NCBI RefSeq assembly: GCF_003851685.1
Contig: NZ_CP027727.1
Coordinates: forward strand, 1,860,001 to 1,924,000
Length of the DNA stretch: 64,000 nucleotides
DNA from: Pseudomonas sp. R5-89-07
GTDB lineage: Bacteria; Pseudomonadota; Gammaproteobacteria; Pseudomonadales; Pseudomonadaceae
Reading direction: 5' to 3'
Shown: in pieces, positions 43,396 through 53,466 of the stretch
How positions within the stretch are numbered: position 1 is the stretch's first letter
How the letters are laid out: each line of letters starts with the position of its first letter
Notes under the pieces: generated by a model
Seen by the model: the letters and a program-made list of their open reading frames with translations, nothing else
What the model was told of the DNA's origin: nothing
Database searches by the model: none
Position numbers and translations under genes: made by a program

Positions 43396-44969
43396 GCGGT
43401 CTCATCCACCCAGCGCTGTTCCAGTCCGGTTTTTGGCCCGCGTGGCGGGGTGCCAAGATGGCAATCCAGGTCGCCGACGTTGAGGCCTGAGGCCACCAGG
43501 CGCTCGCGCAGGCTGCCCAGGTGATGTTCGATCAGGCTGGCGGTAAAGGCGCGGGTGGCCCACAACTGGCTGGAGAGTTTGCCCTGCGTCAGTTGCGCCT
43601 GGACCTGCAAAGGCCCCAGTGGCTCCATGTCGAAGGCCAGCTCGACACGCCAGAGCATCTGCTTGGGGTCTTTACGTTCATTGCGCTCGGGCTGCTCCTT
43701 ATCGGAAGGCGGCTCCTCGCGCTGGAATTTTACCTGCAGCGGGACAATGTCCTGCAGGCTGCGCATGGGGATTTCCAGTTGCCAAGTGGTTTGCAGGCGG
43801 CCATCGGCGGTGGTGCCGGTCTGTTCCAGGCTCGACAGTTGGTGGCTCTGTAACCGGGAAATTGCCCCGGCGGCCAGGCGCAGCAGGTTTTCCAGATCGC
43901 CTTCGCCGTCCAGTTTGGCCATCAGCCGCTCGGGCAGCGGAAAGCTTGCGGGCGCCTGACGCGCGCCGACCTGGCCGAGGGTGCCCAACGGACTGCGTAC
44001 AAAATTCGGCAATACCTGGGCCAGTGTATTGGCCGCAAGGATGGCATTCAGATTGGTGCTGGCGGGCAGGGCTGGCAATAAGTCCGCGACCAGGCGCAAC
44101 AGCGCGCCCTTCATGTCCAGCGGTGGTATTTGCGGGTTCTGCCCGGCCAGTAACTTGGCTTCCAGAAAGGCCCCACTGTTCTGCACCAGTTGCGCCAGCA
44201 CCTTGGGGTTGCTGACTTGCGCCAGGTCGGGCAAAGCCGCCAGTAAACGCTCGGCCGCCGCGCGCAGGTCGGTGGAGGTGCTGTCGCCACGGGGCAGGTT
44301 TTGCAAGGCGGTGAACACCGCATCCAGCGAGCCTTGGCGACTCTGCTGGGTCGAGAGCTGCTGCGCGACCTCCAGTTGGTCCTTCAGCCCGCTCAACGGC
44401 ACAAAGCTCAGCGTTTGCGCGTCCTGCACCACCGCGCTGAGCAAGCTGCCGACCCTTAACGGCTGAGGGCTTTCCACGGTGAGGGTCGCACTGGCCATGG
44501 CGGTATTGAGCACGCTTACCAGCGAGCGATAGACCGCCGGTTGCGCGGTGCCCTGGGGCAGCATCTGGGTGGTCAGCACTTTGGCTTGCAGCAACGTACC
44601 CACTGGCATTTGCGTGGTGTCGATGCGGGTGAGGGCGGCGACATTGGCGCTCAAGGCCTGCTGCAGCGAAAGCGTCAGGTTGCCCGCCGGCGTCTGGCCC
44701 ACGGCTACGTTACTGCCCAACGGCAACGGCTGGGCGCTGCTGGCTTGTACTAACGTCTGGCGACCGCCTTCGAGGGTCAACTTCAACAACAGCTGAAAAG
44801 CTTCGCCGCCTTGTTTAAGCGCGATCACCTCGGCGTTTACGGTTTTTCCGGGCGCGATCAACCCGGTCTGCGGCTCCAGCAGCTTGAGCAACTCACCGGC
44901 CGCAGGCAGCGGGGCAGGGCCCGGCGTCGCGGTTGCAGGCAGGGTAGGAAGGTTGATCTCACCGGTCAT
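43392..44969 (-). CDS. FliK-like hook-length control domain protein
   Basis: 525 residues. Long alanine/leucine/glutamine-rich N-terminal part without obvious folded motifs; from about residue 415 a Flg_hook-type domain: LWRVELAFDMEPLGPLQVQA, QLTQGKLSSQLWATRAFTAS and LREVLVASGL-like GSLRERLVASGLNVGDLDC. Such domains touch the FlhB switch in flagella. It is coupled to the FlhB-C homologue and divergent from ccmA. Whether it serves flagella or another export apparatus is unknown. Confidence 0.82.
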   Translation of the reverse strand: MTGEINLPTLPATATPGPAPLPAAGELLKLLEPQTGLIAPGKTVNAEVIALKQGGEAFQLLLKLTLEGGRQTLVQASSAQPLPLGSNVAVGQTPAGNLTLSLQQALSANVAALTRIDTTQMPVGTLLQAKVLTTQMLPQGTAQPAVYRSLVSVLNTAMASATLTVESPQPLRVGSLLSAVVQDAQTLSFVPLSGLKDQLEVAQQLSTQQSRQGSLDAVFTALQNLPRGDSTSTDLRAAAERLLAALPDLAQVSNPKVLAQLVQNSGAFLEAKLLAGQNPQIPPLDMKGALLRLVADLLPALPASTNLNAILAANTLAQVLPNFVRSPLGTLGQVGARQAPASFPLPERLMAKLDGEGDLENLLRLAAGAISRLQSHQLSSLEQTGTTADGRLQTTWQLEIPMRSLQDIVPLQVKFQREEPPSDKEQPERNERKDPKQMLWRVELAFDMEPLGPLQVQAQLTQGKLSSQLWATRAFTASLIEHHLGSLRERLVASGLNVGDLDCHLGTPPRGPKTGLEQRWVDETA

Positions 44970-45021
44970 CGTGCACGTCGTCTCTGGGGAAATTGCCCTC
45001 TTTAGAGTAGGGCATCGCATG

Positions 45022-45027
45022 TATAAT
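45022..45027 (+). promoter_or_regulatory. -10 box of the ccm operon
   Basis: TATAAT in the context GTATAATGCCGCCCG, 143 bases before ccmA. No well-placed -35 is evident (nearest TTGCCC at 44993 is 23 bases away). Confidence 0.5.
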
Positions 45028-45169
45028 GCCGCCCGTCTGCAAAGAGAGCGGTAAAAACCTCACAACTATTTGATCCAGCTCTCTAAAATCGGTCGCCAAA
45101 GCCGTTATTGTGCCTCTCTCTATAACGGCCGCTGCACCGCCGACTTGAACCGTAAAGGCCCGCGATCTC

Positions 45170-45805
45170 TTGACCAGCCCTCTTCTTGAAGCCGTAGCGC
45201 TTGCCTGTGAACGCGACCTGCGCCTTTTGTTCGAACACCTCGAACTGCGCCTGGCGGGTGGCGACATGGTGCAAGTCAGCGGCCCCAACGGCAGTGGCAA
45301 GACCAGCCTGCTGCGCTTGCTGGCCGGGCTGATGCAGCCGACGGCGGGCGAGGTTCGGCTTAACGGCAAGCCCCTGCATGAACAGCGCACCGAGTTGGCC
45401 CGCAACCTGGTCTGGATCGGCCACGCCGCCGGGATCAAGGATGTGCTCACCGCCGAAGAAAACCTCAGCTGGCTCAGCGCCCTGCATCACCGCGCTTCGC
45501 GCGATGCGATCTGGCAGGCGCTGGCTGCCGTTGGCCTGAAGGGTTTCGAAGACGTGCCCTGTCACACCCTGTCCGCCGGCCAGCAACGCCGCGTCGCGCT
45601 GGCGCGTCTGTACCTGCCCGGCCCGCCGCTGTGGATTCTCGACGAACCGTTCACCGCCCTCGACAAGCAAGGCGTGGCCCAATTGGAAGACCACCTGGCC
45701 CGGCATTGCGAGCAGGGCGGGTTGGTGGTGCTCACCACCCACCACACCCTGGCGCGCAGGCCCGCCGGTTACCGTGAACTGGACCTGGCGCGGTGGTCGG
45801 CATGA
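45170..45805 (+). CDS. ccmA: CcmA, heme exporter ATPase
   Basis: 211 residues. Walker [15 protein letters not shown], signature [14 protein letters not shown] and Walker [13 protein letters not shown] are intact. With CcmB it forms the ABC part that releases CcmE-heme from CcmC/D. Start is TTG (45170). First gene of the nine-gene cytochrome c maturation operon; its stop overlaps ccmB by four bases. Confidence 0.96.
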   Translation: MTSPLLEAVALACERDLRLLFEHLELRLAGGDMVQVSGPNGSGKTSLLRLLAGLMQPTAGEVRLNGKPLHEQRTELARNLVWIGHAAGIKDVLTAEENLSWLSALHHRASRDAIWQALAAVGLKGFEDVPCHTLSAGQQRRVALARLYLPGPPLWILDEPFTALDKQGVAQLEDHLARHCEQGGLVVLTTHHTLARRPAGYRELDLARWSA

Positions 45806-46470
45806 GTGTGTTTGCCCTGCTGGTCGCCCGCGAAGCACGGCTGTTGTGCCGTCGCCCGGCAGAACTGGCCAACCCGCTGGTGTTCTTTGCCATCGTGATT
45901 GCGCTGTTCCCCTTGGCGGTCGGTCCCGAGACTAAACTGTTGCAAACCTTGTCCCCGGGACTGGTGTGGGTGGCCGCGCTTTTGTCCGTGCTGCTCTCGC
46001 TGGACGGGCTGTTTCGCAGTGATTTTGAAGACGGTTCCCTGGAACAATGGGTCCTTTCGTCGCACCCTCTACCCCTTCTGGTACTGGCCAAGGTGCTGGC
46101 ACACTGGGCGTTTTCCGGCCTCGCGCTGGTCTTGCTTTCGCCGCTGCTGGCAATGATGCTGGGCTTGCCGGTTGAATGCCTGCCGGTGTTGCTTCTGTCC
46201 TTGTTGCTCGGTACGCCGGTGCTCAGCTTGTTGGGGGCGGTGGGCGCAGCGTTGACCGTCGGTTTGAAGCGCGGTGGCCTGTTATTGGCCCTGCTGATTC
46301 TGCCTCTGTACATCCCGGTTCTGATCCTTGGCAGCGGTGCTTTGCAGGCTGCGCTGATGGGCATGCCGGCGAGTGGTTACCTGCTGTGGCTTGGCAGCCT
46401 GGCCGCCCTGGCGGTAACCCTGACACCCTTTGCCATAGCGGCCGGCCTGAGAATCAGCGTCGGCGAATAA
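45802..46470 (+). CDS. ccmB: CcmB, heme exporter membrane subunit
   Basis: 222 residues with six hydrophobic segments. The N-terminus [20 protein letters not shown] is the CcmB opening. Partner of CcmA. ATG overlaps the ccmA stop; ccmC follows after 84 bases. Confidence 0.95.
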   Translation: MSVFALLVAREARLLCRRPAELANPLVFFAIVIALFPLAVGPETKLLQTLSPGLVWVAALLSVLLSLDGLFRSDFEDGSLEQWVLSSHPLPLLVLAKVLAHWAFSGLALVLLSPLLAMMLGLPVECLPVLLLSLLLGTPVLSLLGAVGAALTVGLKRGGLLLALLILPLYIPVLILGSGALQAALMGMPASGYLLWLGSLAALAVTLTPFAIAAGLRISVGE

Positions 46471-46554
46471 TGAGGTCTGGTCAGGCTATACACGCTTGGC
46501 CAGTAAAGACCCTACGCTGCTTGTCACGACAAGCAGCAACCGTGAGAAACAGCA

Positions 46555-47310
46555 ATGAACTGGACCTGGTTTCACAAGCTCGGCTCGCCCAAATGGTTTT
46601 ATGGCATCAGCGGCAAGCTGCTGCCGTGGTTGAGCGTCGCCGCCGTGTTGCTGATCGGCATCGGCCTGGTCTGGGGCCTGGCCTTCGCGCCGCCGGACTA
46701 TCAGCAAGGCAACAGCTTTCGCATCATCTATATTCACGTCCCCGCCGCCATGCTGGCGCAGTCCTGCTATGTGATGCTGGCGGTGTGCGGCATCGTCGGC
46801 CTGGTCTGGAAGATGAAGCTGGCCGACGTCGCCCTGCAATGCGCCGCGCCGATTGGTGCGTGGATGACTGCCGTGGCGCTGGTCACCGGGGCGATCTGGG
46901 GCAAGCCCACCTGGGGTTCGTGGTGGGTGTGGGATGCGCGACTTACCTCCATGTTGATCCTGCTGTTCCTCTACTTCGGCCTGATTGCCCTGGGCAACGC
47001 CATCAGCAACCGTGACAGCGCCGCCAAGGCCTGCGCGGTGCTGGCGATTGTCGGCGTGATCAACATCCCGATCATCAAGTACTCGGTGCAATGGTGGAAC
47101 ACCCTGCACCAGGGCGCCACGTTCACCCTCACCGAAAAGCCGGCGATGCCCGTGGAAATGTGGGCGCCACTGCTGCTGATGGTGCTGGGCTTCTACTGCT
47201 TCTTCGGCGCCGTGCTGCTGCTGCGCATGCGCCTCGAAGTGCTCAAGCGCGAAGCCCGGGCCAGTTGGGTCAAGGCTGAAGTTCAAGCCAGCCTGGGAGC
47301 GCACGCATGA
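46555..47310 (+). CDS. ccmC: CcmC, heme-loading protein
   Basis: 251 residues, six membrane segments. The tryptophan-rich periplasmic motif [17 protein letters not shown] binds heme, flanked by conserved histidines (YIHVPAA and [10 protein letters not shown]). It attaches heme to CcmE. Overlaps ccmD by four bases. Confidence 0.97.
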   Translation: MNWTWFHKLGSPKWFYGISGKLLPWLSVAAVLLIGIGLVWGLAFAPPDYQQGNSFRIIYIHVPAAMLAQSCYVMLAVCGIVGLVWKMKLADVALQCAAPIGAWMTAVALVTGAIWGKPTWGSWWVWDARLTSMLILLFLYFGLIALGNAISNRDSAAKACAVLAIVGVINIPIIKYSVQWWNTLHQGATFTLTEKPAMPVEMWAPLLLMVLGFYCFFGAVLLLRMRLEVLKREARASWVKAEVQASLGAHA

Positions 47311-47483
47311 GTTTTGCTTCATTCAGCGATTTTCTCGCCATGGGCCATCATGGCCTGTATGTCTGGACCGCCTACGGCATCTGCCTGGCGGTGCTGGCCC
47401 TCAACGTCGCCGCGCCGCTGCTGGCACGCAAGCGTTACCTGCAACAAGAGGCGCGTCGTCTGCGCCGGGAGACCGATCAGTGA
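47307..47483 (+). CDS. ccmD: CcmD, small heme-complex subunit
   Basis: 58 residues. [20 protein letters not shown] then a single membrane segment and a basic tail [17 protein letters not shown], as in CcmD. Needed to release holo-CcmE. Too short for most gene callers; it is fixed by four-base overlaps with ccmC upstream and ccmE downstream. Confidence 0.93.
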   Translation: MSFASFSDFLAMGHHGLYVWTAYGICLAVLALNVAAPLLARKRYLQQEARRLRRETDQ

Positions 47484-47929
47484 ATCCGTTGCGCAGAAAG
47501 CGTCTGTTGATCATCCTTGCCATCCTGGCCGGCGTCGGTATTGCCGTGGGCCTGGCCCTGAGTGCCCTGCAGCAGAACATCAACCTGTTCTACACGCCGA
47601 CCCAGATCGCCAATGGCGAAGCACCTGTCGACACGCGGATTCGCGCCGGCGGCATGGTGGAGAAGGGCTCCTTGAAGCGTTCCGGCGACTCCCTGGACGT
47701 GACCTTCGTCGTCACCGACTTCAACAAGGCCGTGACCATCACCTACCGCGGCATCCTCCCGGACCTGTTCCGCGAAGGCCAAGGCATCGTCGCCCTGGGC
47801 AAACTCAACGCCAATGGCGTGGTGGTGGCCGATGAAGTGCTGGCCAAGCACGATGAAAAATACATGCCGCCGGAAGTCACCAAAGCGTTGAAAGACAGCG
47901 GCCAATCTGCACCCGCCAAGGAGGGCTAA
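47480..47929 (+). CDS. ccmE: CcmE, periplasmic heme chaperone
   Basis: 149 residues. N-terminal anchor [20 protein letters not shown], then an OB-fold. The heme-linking histidine is in [17 protein letters not shown] start overlaps ccmD by four bases. Confidence 0.97.
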   Translation: MNPLRRKRLLIILAILAGVGIAVGLALSALQQNINLFYTPTQIANGEAPVDTRIRAGGMVEKGSLKRSGDSLDVTFVVTDFNKAVTITYRGILPDLFREGQGIVALGKLNANGVVVADEVLAKHDEKYMPPEVTKALKDSGQSAPAKEG

Positions 47930-47932
47930 GCG

Positions 47933-49918
47933 ATGACGTCCGCACTGTTTATTCCCGAGCTGGGCCAGTTGGCGATGATCCTCGCACTGTGCTTCGCCAT
48001 CGTCCAGGCCGTGGTGCCGTTGCTCGGTGCCTGGCGCGGCGACCGTCTGTGGATGAGCCTGGCGCAGCCGGCCGCCTGGGGGCAGTTCGCGTTCCTGCTG
48101 TTCGCATTCGGCTGCCTCACCTACGCCTTCATGACCGACGATTTTTCCGTCGCCTATGTGGCCAATAACTCCAACAGCGCGCTGCCCTGGTACTACAAAT
48201 TCAGCGCGGTGTGGGGCGCCCACGAAGGGTCGTTGCTGCTGTGGGCACTGATCCTCGGCGGCTGGACCTTCGCCGTGTCGGTGTTCTCGCGCCAATTGCC
48301 GCAGGTCATGCTGGCGCGGGTGCTGGCGGTGATGGGCATGATCAGCATCGGTTTCCTGCTGTTCCTGATCATGACGTCCAACCCGTTCAGCCGCATCCTG
48401 CCGCAGGTTCCGGTGGACGGGCATGACCTCAACCCGTTGCTGCAAGACATCGGCCTGATCGTGCACCCGCCGATGCTTTACATGGGCTATGTCGGCTTCT
48501 CCGTGGCCTTTGCCTTCGCCATCGCCGCGTTGCTCGGCGGGCGCCTGGATGCGGCCTGGGCGCGCTGGTCGCGGCCCTGGACCATCGTCGCCTGGGCCTT
48601 CCTGGGCATCGGCATCACGCTGGGCTCGTGGTGGGCCTACTACGAACTCGGCTGGGGCGGCTGGTGGTTCTGGGACCCGGTGGAAAATGCGTCCTTCATG
48701 CCCTGGCTGGTCGGTACCGCGCTGATTCACTCCCTGGCCGTCACCGAAAAACGTGGCGTGTTCAAGAGCTGGACCGTGTTGCTGGCTATCGCGGCATTTT
48801 CCCTCAGCCTGCTCGGCACTTTCCTCGTGCGTTCGGGCGTGCTGACGTCGGTGCACGCGTTTGCTTCCGACCCTGCGCGCGGCGTGTTCATCCTGATCTT
48901 CCTGCTGTTTGTGGTCGGTGGTTCGCTGACGCTGTTCGCCCTGCGCGCGCCGGTGGTCAAGAGCCAGGTGGGCTTCAATCTGTGGTCGCGGGAAACCCTG
49001 CTGCTAGGCAACAACCTGGTACTGGTGGTGGCCGCCTCGATGATCCTGCTCGGTACCCTGTACCCTTTGGTGCTGGATGCCTTGAGCGGTGCCAAGCTGT
49101 CCGTCGGCCCGCCGTACTTCAACGCCTTGTTCATTCCACTGATGGGCCTGTTGATGGTGGTGGTGGCGGTCGGTGTGTTGGTGCGCTGGAAAGACACCCC
49201 GGTGAAATGGCTGGCCGGCATGCTGATGCCGGTGCTGCTGGGCAGCGTGGCCCTGGCGGTGATAGCCGGTGTTGCCTACGGCGACTTCAACTGGGCGGTG
49301 CTCGCCACGTTCCTGCTCGCTGCCTGGGTATTACTGGCCGGCGTTCGCGACATCGCCGACAAGACCCGGCACAAGGGCTTGCTCAAAGGCCTGCCGACCT
49401 TGACACGCAGCTACTGGGGCATGCAGATCGCCCACCTCGGCATCGCCGTGTGCGCCCTGGGCGTGGTGCTCTCCAGCCAGAACAGCGCCGAGCGCGACCT
49501 GCGCCTGGCCCCCGGCGAGTCCATGGACCTGGCCGGCTACCACTTCATCTTCGAAGGTGCCAAGCATTTCGAAGGGCCGAACTTCACGTCAGACAAGGGC
49601 ACTGTGCGCGTCGTGCGCAACGGCAAGGAAATCGCCGTGCTGCATCCGGAAAAGCGCCTGTACACAGTGCAAAGCTCGATGATGACCGAAGCCGGCATCG
49701 ATGCGGGCTTCACCCGTGACTTGTATGTGGCCCTCGGCGAACCACTGGGCGATGGCGCCTGGGCGGTGCGCGTGCATGTGAAGCCGTTCGTGCGCTGGAT
49801 CTGGTTTGGCGGTTTGCTGACCGGTTTTGGTGGTTTGCTCGCCGCGCTGGACCGGCGCTATCGGGTCAAGGTCAAAAGCCGGGTGCGTGAAGCCCTCGGT
49901 ATGGGAGCTGCGGTATGA
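47933..49918 (+). CDS. ccmF: CcmF, cytochrome c heme lyase subunit
   Basis: 661 residues, about 15 membrane segments. The tryptophan-rich motif WGGWWFWDPVENASFMPWLV and conserved histidines (WGAHEGSLLLW, IVHPPMLYMGY, ALIHSLAVTEKRG) identify it. Joins heme to apocytochrome with CcmH and CcmI. The stop overlaps ccmG by four bases. Confidence 0.97.
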   Translation: MTSALFIPELGQLAMILALCFAIVQAVVPLLGAWRGDRLWMSLAQPAAWGQFAFLLFAFGCLTYAFMTDDFSVAYVANNSNSALPWYYKFSAVWGAHEGSLLLWALILGGWTFAVSVFSRQLPQVMLARVLAVMGMISIGFLLFLIMTSNPFSRILPQVPVDGHDLNPLLQDIGLIVHPPMLYMGYVGFSVAFAFAIAALLGGRLDAAWARWSRPWTIVAWAFLGIGITLGSWWAYYELGWGGWWFWDPVENASFMPWLVGTALIHSLAVTEKRGVFKSWTVLLAIAAFSLSLLGTFLVRSGVLTSVHAFASDPARGVFILIFLLFVVGGSLTLFALRAPVVKSQVGFNLWSRETLLLGNNLVLVVAASMILLGTLYPLVLDALSGAKLSVGPPYFNALFIPLMGLLMVVVAVGVLVRWKDTPVKWLAGMLMPVLLGSVALAVIAGVAYGDFNWAVLATFLLAAWVLLAGVRDIADKTRHKGLLKGLPTLTRSYWGMQIAHLGIAVCALGVVLSSQNSAERDLRLAPGESMDLAGYHFIFEGAKHFEGPNFTSDKGTVRVVRNGKEIAVLHPEKRLYTVQSSMMTEAGIDAGFTRDLYVALGEPLGDGAWAVRVHVKPFVRWIWFGGLLTGFGGLLAALDRRYRVKVKSRVREALGMGAAV

Positions 49919-50451
49919 AGCGTTGGTTGATGGTGTTGCCGCTGGCAGCGTTCCTGGTGGTGGCGGTGTTCCTCTATCGCGGCTTGTACCTGGACCCGGC
50001 CGAGTTGCCGTCGGCCATGATCGGCAAGCCGTTCCCGCAATTCACGCTGCCCAACGTGCAAGGCGACAAGCAGCTGACCCGCGCCGACCTGCTGGGCAAG
50101 CCGGCGCTGGTCAATGTGTGGGGCACCTGGTGCATCTCCTGCCGCGTCGAACACCCGGTGCTCAATAAACTGGCCGAGAAAGGCGTGGTGATCTACGGCA
50201 TCAACTACAAGGACGACAATGCAGCGGCCTTGAAGTGGCTGGCCGAATTCCACAACCCCTACCAGCTGGATATCCGCGATGAAGACGGCAACCTTGGCCT
50301 GAACCTCGGCGTGTACGGCGCCCCGGAAACCTTCTTTATCGATGCCAAGGGCGTGATCCGTGACAAGTACGTCGGCGTGATCGACGAAGTGGTGTGGCGC
50401 GAGCAACTGGCGGCCAAGTACCAGGCGCTGGTTGATGAGGCCAAACCATGA
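49915..50451 (+). CDS. ccmG: CcmG/DsbE, thiol:disulfide interchange protein
   Basis: 178 residues. Signal anchor, then a thioredoxin fold with VWGTWCISCRVEHPVL (CxxC), the GINYKDD insertion and the cis-proline in GAPETFFID. It reduces the apocytochrome heme-binding cysteines. Overlaps ccmF and ccmH by four bases each. Confidence 0.97.
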   Translation: MKRWLMVLPLAAFLVVAVFLYRGLYLDPAELPSAMIGKPFPQFTLPNVQGDKQLTRADLLGKPALVNVWGTWCISCRVEHPVLNKLAEKGVVIYGINYKDDNAAALKWLAEFHNPYQLDIRDEDGNLGLNLGVYGAPETFFIDAKGVIRDKYVGVIDEVVWREQLAAKYQALVDEAKP

Positions 50452-50921
50452 AGCGCCTGTTAGCGGCTACGGTGCTGGCGCTGGGACTGGCCGGTGTGGC
50501 CCACGCCGCCATCGACACCTATGAATTTGCCAACGACACCGAACGTGAGCGTTTTCGCGAGCTGACCAAGGAACTGCGCTGCCCCAAATGTCAGAACCAG
50601 GACATCGCCGACTCCAACGCACCCATCGCCGCCGATTTGCGCAAGGAAATCTTCCGCATGCTGGGGGAGGGCAAGGACAACCAGCAGATCGTCGACTTCA
50701 TGGTCGACCGCTACGGTGATTTCGTGCGCTACAAACCGGCGCTCACCGCCAAGACCGCGCTGCTCTGGTTCGGCCCTGCCGGGCTGTTGCTGACCGGGGT
50801 GGTGGTCATGGCCGTCATCGTGCGCCGTCGCCGTACCACGCCTGCCGATGGCAGCGACGCGCTGTCCCCCGAAGAGCGCAAACGCCTCGACCAATTGCTG
50901 GACACCAAGACTGATGATTGA
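50448..50921 (+). CDS. ccmH: CcmH (CcmL), cytochrome c maturation thiol protein
   Basis: 157 residues. Signal peptide to AHA, then [20 protein letters not shown], the redox LRCxxCQ motif. One C-terminal membrane segment. This is the short form lacking a TPR part, which is supplied by the next gene. Overlaps ccmI by eight bases. Confidence 0.96.
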   Translation: MKRLLAATVLALGLAGVAHAAIDTYEFANDTERERFRELTKELRCPKCQNQDIADSNAPIAADLRKEIFRMLGEGKDNQQIVDFMVDRYGDFVRYKPALTAKTALLWFGPAGLLLTGVVVMAVIVRRRRTTPADGSDALSPEERKRLDQLLDTKTDD

Positions 50922-52098
50922 TTTCTGGCTCGCAGCCGGCCTGCTGCTGTTGATTGCCCTGAGTTTTCTGTTGATCCCCGTACTGCGCGGCCGTCGTGCC
51001 CAACGTGAAGAAGATCGCACCGCGCTGAACGTGGCGCTGTATCAAGAACGTGTCGCCGAGCTGCAAGCGCAGCAGGACGAAGGCGTGCTGAATGCCGCGC
51101 AACTGGATACCGGCCGCGCCGAAGCGGCGCGTGAATTGCTGGCCGATACCGAAGGCGTGGAAAAGCCTCGCGAATCACGCCTGGGCAAACCGCTGCCGTT
51201 ACTCGCGGCGGTGCTGGTGCCGGTGCTGGGGCTTGGCTTGTATCTGCATTTTGGCGCCAGCGACAAAGTCGAGCTGGCCCGTGAGTTCTCGCAACCGCCG
51301 GTGTCGATGGCTGACATGACCCAACGCCTGGAACGCGCCGCCGCCGCGCAACCGGATTCGGCCGAAGGCCTTTACTTCCTGGGCCGCGCGTACATGGCCC
51401 AGGACCGTGCGGTCGATGCGGCTAAAGTCTTCGAGCGCACCGTGGCTTTGGCTGGTCGCCAGCCCGAGTTGCTCGGGCAGTGGGCTCAGGCGCAGTATTT
51501 CGCCGACAACAAGCAGTGGTCGCCCAAGGTTCAGGCGCTGACCGACGAAGCCTTGAAACTCGACCCCAAGGAAGTCACCAGCCTTGGCCTGTTGGGGATC
51601 GCCGCCTTTGAAGGCCAGCGCTACCAGGAGGCTATCGATTACTGGAACCGTCTGCTGGCGCAACTGCCTCCCGAAGACAATTCGCGCATTGCGCTGCAAG
51701 GCGGGATTGATCGGGCCGCGGAAAAGCTCAAGGAAAGCGGCGGAGTTGTCGCGCAAAAGGCTGTGCTGAAAGTGCGCGTGGACCTGTCCGGCGAGGTGAA
51801 AGCCAAGGCCTTGCCAGGCGACAGCGTGTTCATCTTTGCCCGCGCTGTCAGCGGCCCGCCTGCGCCGCTCGCGGCCAAGCGTGTCACGGTCGCCGAACTG
51901 CCCATTACCGTGGAGCTGGGTGATGCCGACGCGATGATGCCGCAGTTGAAACTGTCCAACTTCCCTGAAGTCCAACTGGTTGCGCGCATATCCCGGGCGG
52001 GTCTTCCAACCGCTGGCGAGTGGATCGGCCGCAGCCAACCCTTGGCCAGCAGCACCAATGCGCTGCAGCAACTGACCATCGACAGTCCGGATAAGTAA
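50914..52098 (+). CDS. ccmI: CcmI/CycH, apocytochrome chaperone
   Basis: 394 residues. Two N-terminal membrane segments ([20 protein letters not shown] and [19 protein letters not shown]), then TPR repeats at about 130-260 ([40 protein letters not shown]), then a beta-rich periplasmic domain. Binds the C-terminus of apocytochrome c. ATG 50914 overlaps the ccmH end. Confidence 0.95.
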   Translation: MIDFWLAAGLLLLIALSFLLIPVLRGRRAQREEDRTALNVALYQERVAELQAQQDEGVLNAAQLDTGRAEAARELLADTEGVEKPRESRLGKPLPLLAAVLVPVLGLGLYLHFGASDKVELAREFSQPPVSMADMTQRLERAAAAQPDSAEGLYFLGRAYMAQDRAVDAAKVFERTVALAGRQPELLGQWAQAQYFADNKQWSPKVQALTDEALKLDPKEVTSLGLLGIAAFEGQRYQEAIDYWNRLLAQLPPEDNSRIALQGGIDRAAEKLKESGGVVAQKAVLKVRVDLSGEVKAKALPGDSVFIFARAVSGPPAPLAAKRVTVAELPITVELGDADAMMPQLKLSNFPEVQLVARISRAGLPTAGEWIGRSQPLASSTNALQQLTIDSPDK

Positions 52099-52113
52099 TT
52101 CGAGGAAACGCCC

Positions 52114-52509
52114 ATGACCGCATTTGCACGTATGACCCTGCTCAGCCTGGTATTGGGCTTGAGTGCCTGTGCGGTCCATCGGCCACCGCCAGCACCTACC
52201 GGCCCGACCATCCCACCGTCCGGCCCGTCGACCCACCCGACCACCAAACCATCCGGCCCGGCCACCCCGGCGCCGAAGCCCCTGCCGACCAAATCGCCGA
52301 CCTTCGCCCCACCTCCCGGCGCCGCCAGTCACTGGGACGGCAAGATGCAGGTCTACGTGCTCGACGATCAGCCCGACACGTTCTACCGCCAGCGCACCTA
52401 TTACCGCTGGAGTAACGGCTGGAGCCGCTCCATCAGCCCGAACGGGCCGTGGGAAGAGACCAACGTGCAAGGCGTTCCGCCAGGGCTGAGCAAGCAGTAC
52501 GCGCAATGA
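52114..52509 (+). CDS. Proline-rich lipoprotein at the end of the ccm operon
   Basis: 131 residues. Signal peptide MTAFARMTLLSLVLGLSAC with lipobox Cys19, then about 50 residues of Pro/Thr/Ser-rich sequence, then a compact domain QVYVLDDQPDTFYRQRTYYR followed by WSNGWSRSI. The proline tract would need EF-P for translation, fitting earP/efp in this genome. Only 15 bases after ccmI and before the terminator, so cotranscribed with ccm. Function unknown. Confidence 0.82.
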   Translation: MTAFARMTLLSLVLGLSACAVHRPPPAPTGPTIPPSGPSTHPTTKPSGPATPAPKPLPTKSPTFAPPPGAASHWDGKMQVYVLDDQPDTFYRQRTYYRWSNGWSRSISPNGPWEETNVQGVPPGLSKQYAQ

Positions 52510-52510
52510 C

Positions 52511-52537
52511 AAAAGGCGACCTTCGGGTCGCCTTTTT
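52511..52537 (+). terminator. Terminator of the ccm operon
   Basis: AAAAGGCGACC, loop TTCG, GGTCGCCTTTTT: a strong tetraloop hairpin with T-run. Confidence 0.93.
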
Positions 52538-52578
52538 CATGACAGCCCAATGCGTACTTCCAAGCGCTGAGGTTCAAA

Positions 52579-52667
52579 TGTGGGAGGGGGCTTGCCCCCG
52601 ATAGCGGTGTTCCAGTTGATTAATGTCCAGCTGACATATCGCGATCGGGGGCAAGCCCCCTCCCACA
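52579..52667. repeat. REP inverted repeat (TGTGGGAGGGGGC class)
   Basis: Arms start TGTGGGAGGGGGCTTGCCCC and end with its complement, spaced by about 35 bases. Confidence 0.9.
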
Positions 52668-52797
52668 GGTGACCACCGCGCTCTCAGGCCATGGGTCCGC
52701 ACAGTGATCGAGCGCTTACCTGACTGACGAGCGTTCGCTGGATATACTCTTGTGAACCAGGCCAACCAGTGCGCAAACAAGCAAAGAGGGTGTTGTG

Positions 52798-53364
52798 ATG
52801 GCAGGCAGGTTGATTTATCTCATCGGGCCGTCGGGTTCGGGCAAGGACAGCCTGCTGGACGCGGCACGCCCACGCTTGGCCGAACGAGGCTGCCGCATTG
52901 TGCGCCGGGTCATCACCCGCTCCGCGGAGTCGGTGGGTGAAGCGGCGGTAGGCGTGAGCCCGGCGCAGTTTGCAGCGATGCAGGCGCAGGGCGCGTTTGC
53001 GCTCAGTTGGCAGGCCAACGGATTGAGCTATGGCATCCCCAAGCAGATCGATGAGTGGCTGGCAGCAGGGGAGGACGTGCTGGTCAATGGCTCGCGCGCG
53101 CACCTGGCGCAAACCCGCGAGCGGTACCCGACGCTGCTGGTCCTGTTGCTGACGGTTGATCAGGCGGTATTGCGCCAGCGTCTGGTCGCGCGCGGACGGG
53201 AGCCATTGGCGGATATCGAAGAACGCCTGGCACGCAACGTGCGGTTCACCGAGGAATTGATCACCACCCATGGCGAAGGGTTATTCGTGCTGGATAATTC
53301 CGGCCCACTGGAACACACGGTCGAGCGTTTGCTGTGCTGTCTGGACCAGGGGCGCCTGGCCTGA
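52798..53364 (+). CDS. phnN: PhnN, ribose 1,5-bisphosphokinase
   Basis: 188 residues, guanylate-kinase-like. LIYLIGPSGSGKDSLLDAAR holds the Walker A loop; RRVITRSAESVGEAAVGVSP and ALSWQANGLSYGIPKQIDEW are typical PhnN segments. It forms PRPP from ribose 1,5-bisphosphate in phosphonate degradation. No other phn gene is in the window, so it stands alone here. ATG 52798 follows GAGGGTGTTG; the adjacent GTG 52795 is an alternative. Confidence 0.92.
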   Translation: MAGRLIYLIGPSGSGKDSLLDAARPRLAERGCRIVRRVITRSAESVGEAAVGVSPAQFAAMQAQGAFALSWQANGLSYGIPKQIDEWLAAGEDVLVNGSRAHLAQTRERYPTLLVLLLTVDQAVLRQRLVARGREPLADIEERLARNVRFTEELITTHGEGLFVLDNSGPLEHTVERLLCCLDQGRLA

Positions 53365-53466
53365 GCCTGACGCTGGTTCCGACATTCTGACTACTGCACC
53401 GCCCTGACACGTCTCGTCGTGCACATCCGGTAAAACAACCGCCAGTCAGCCCCGCCCATTTTGTGC

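Noticed and set aside
43066..44969. FlhB/FliK homologues as part of a type III secretion cluster
   Set aside because: No secretion ring, ATPase, needle or chaperone genes lie nearby; only the isolated pair is present.
47477..48856. A 459-codon open frame antisense to ccmE/ccmF
   Set aside because: Shadow of two well-supported ccm genes; composition His/Gln/Arg-rich with no domain.
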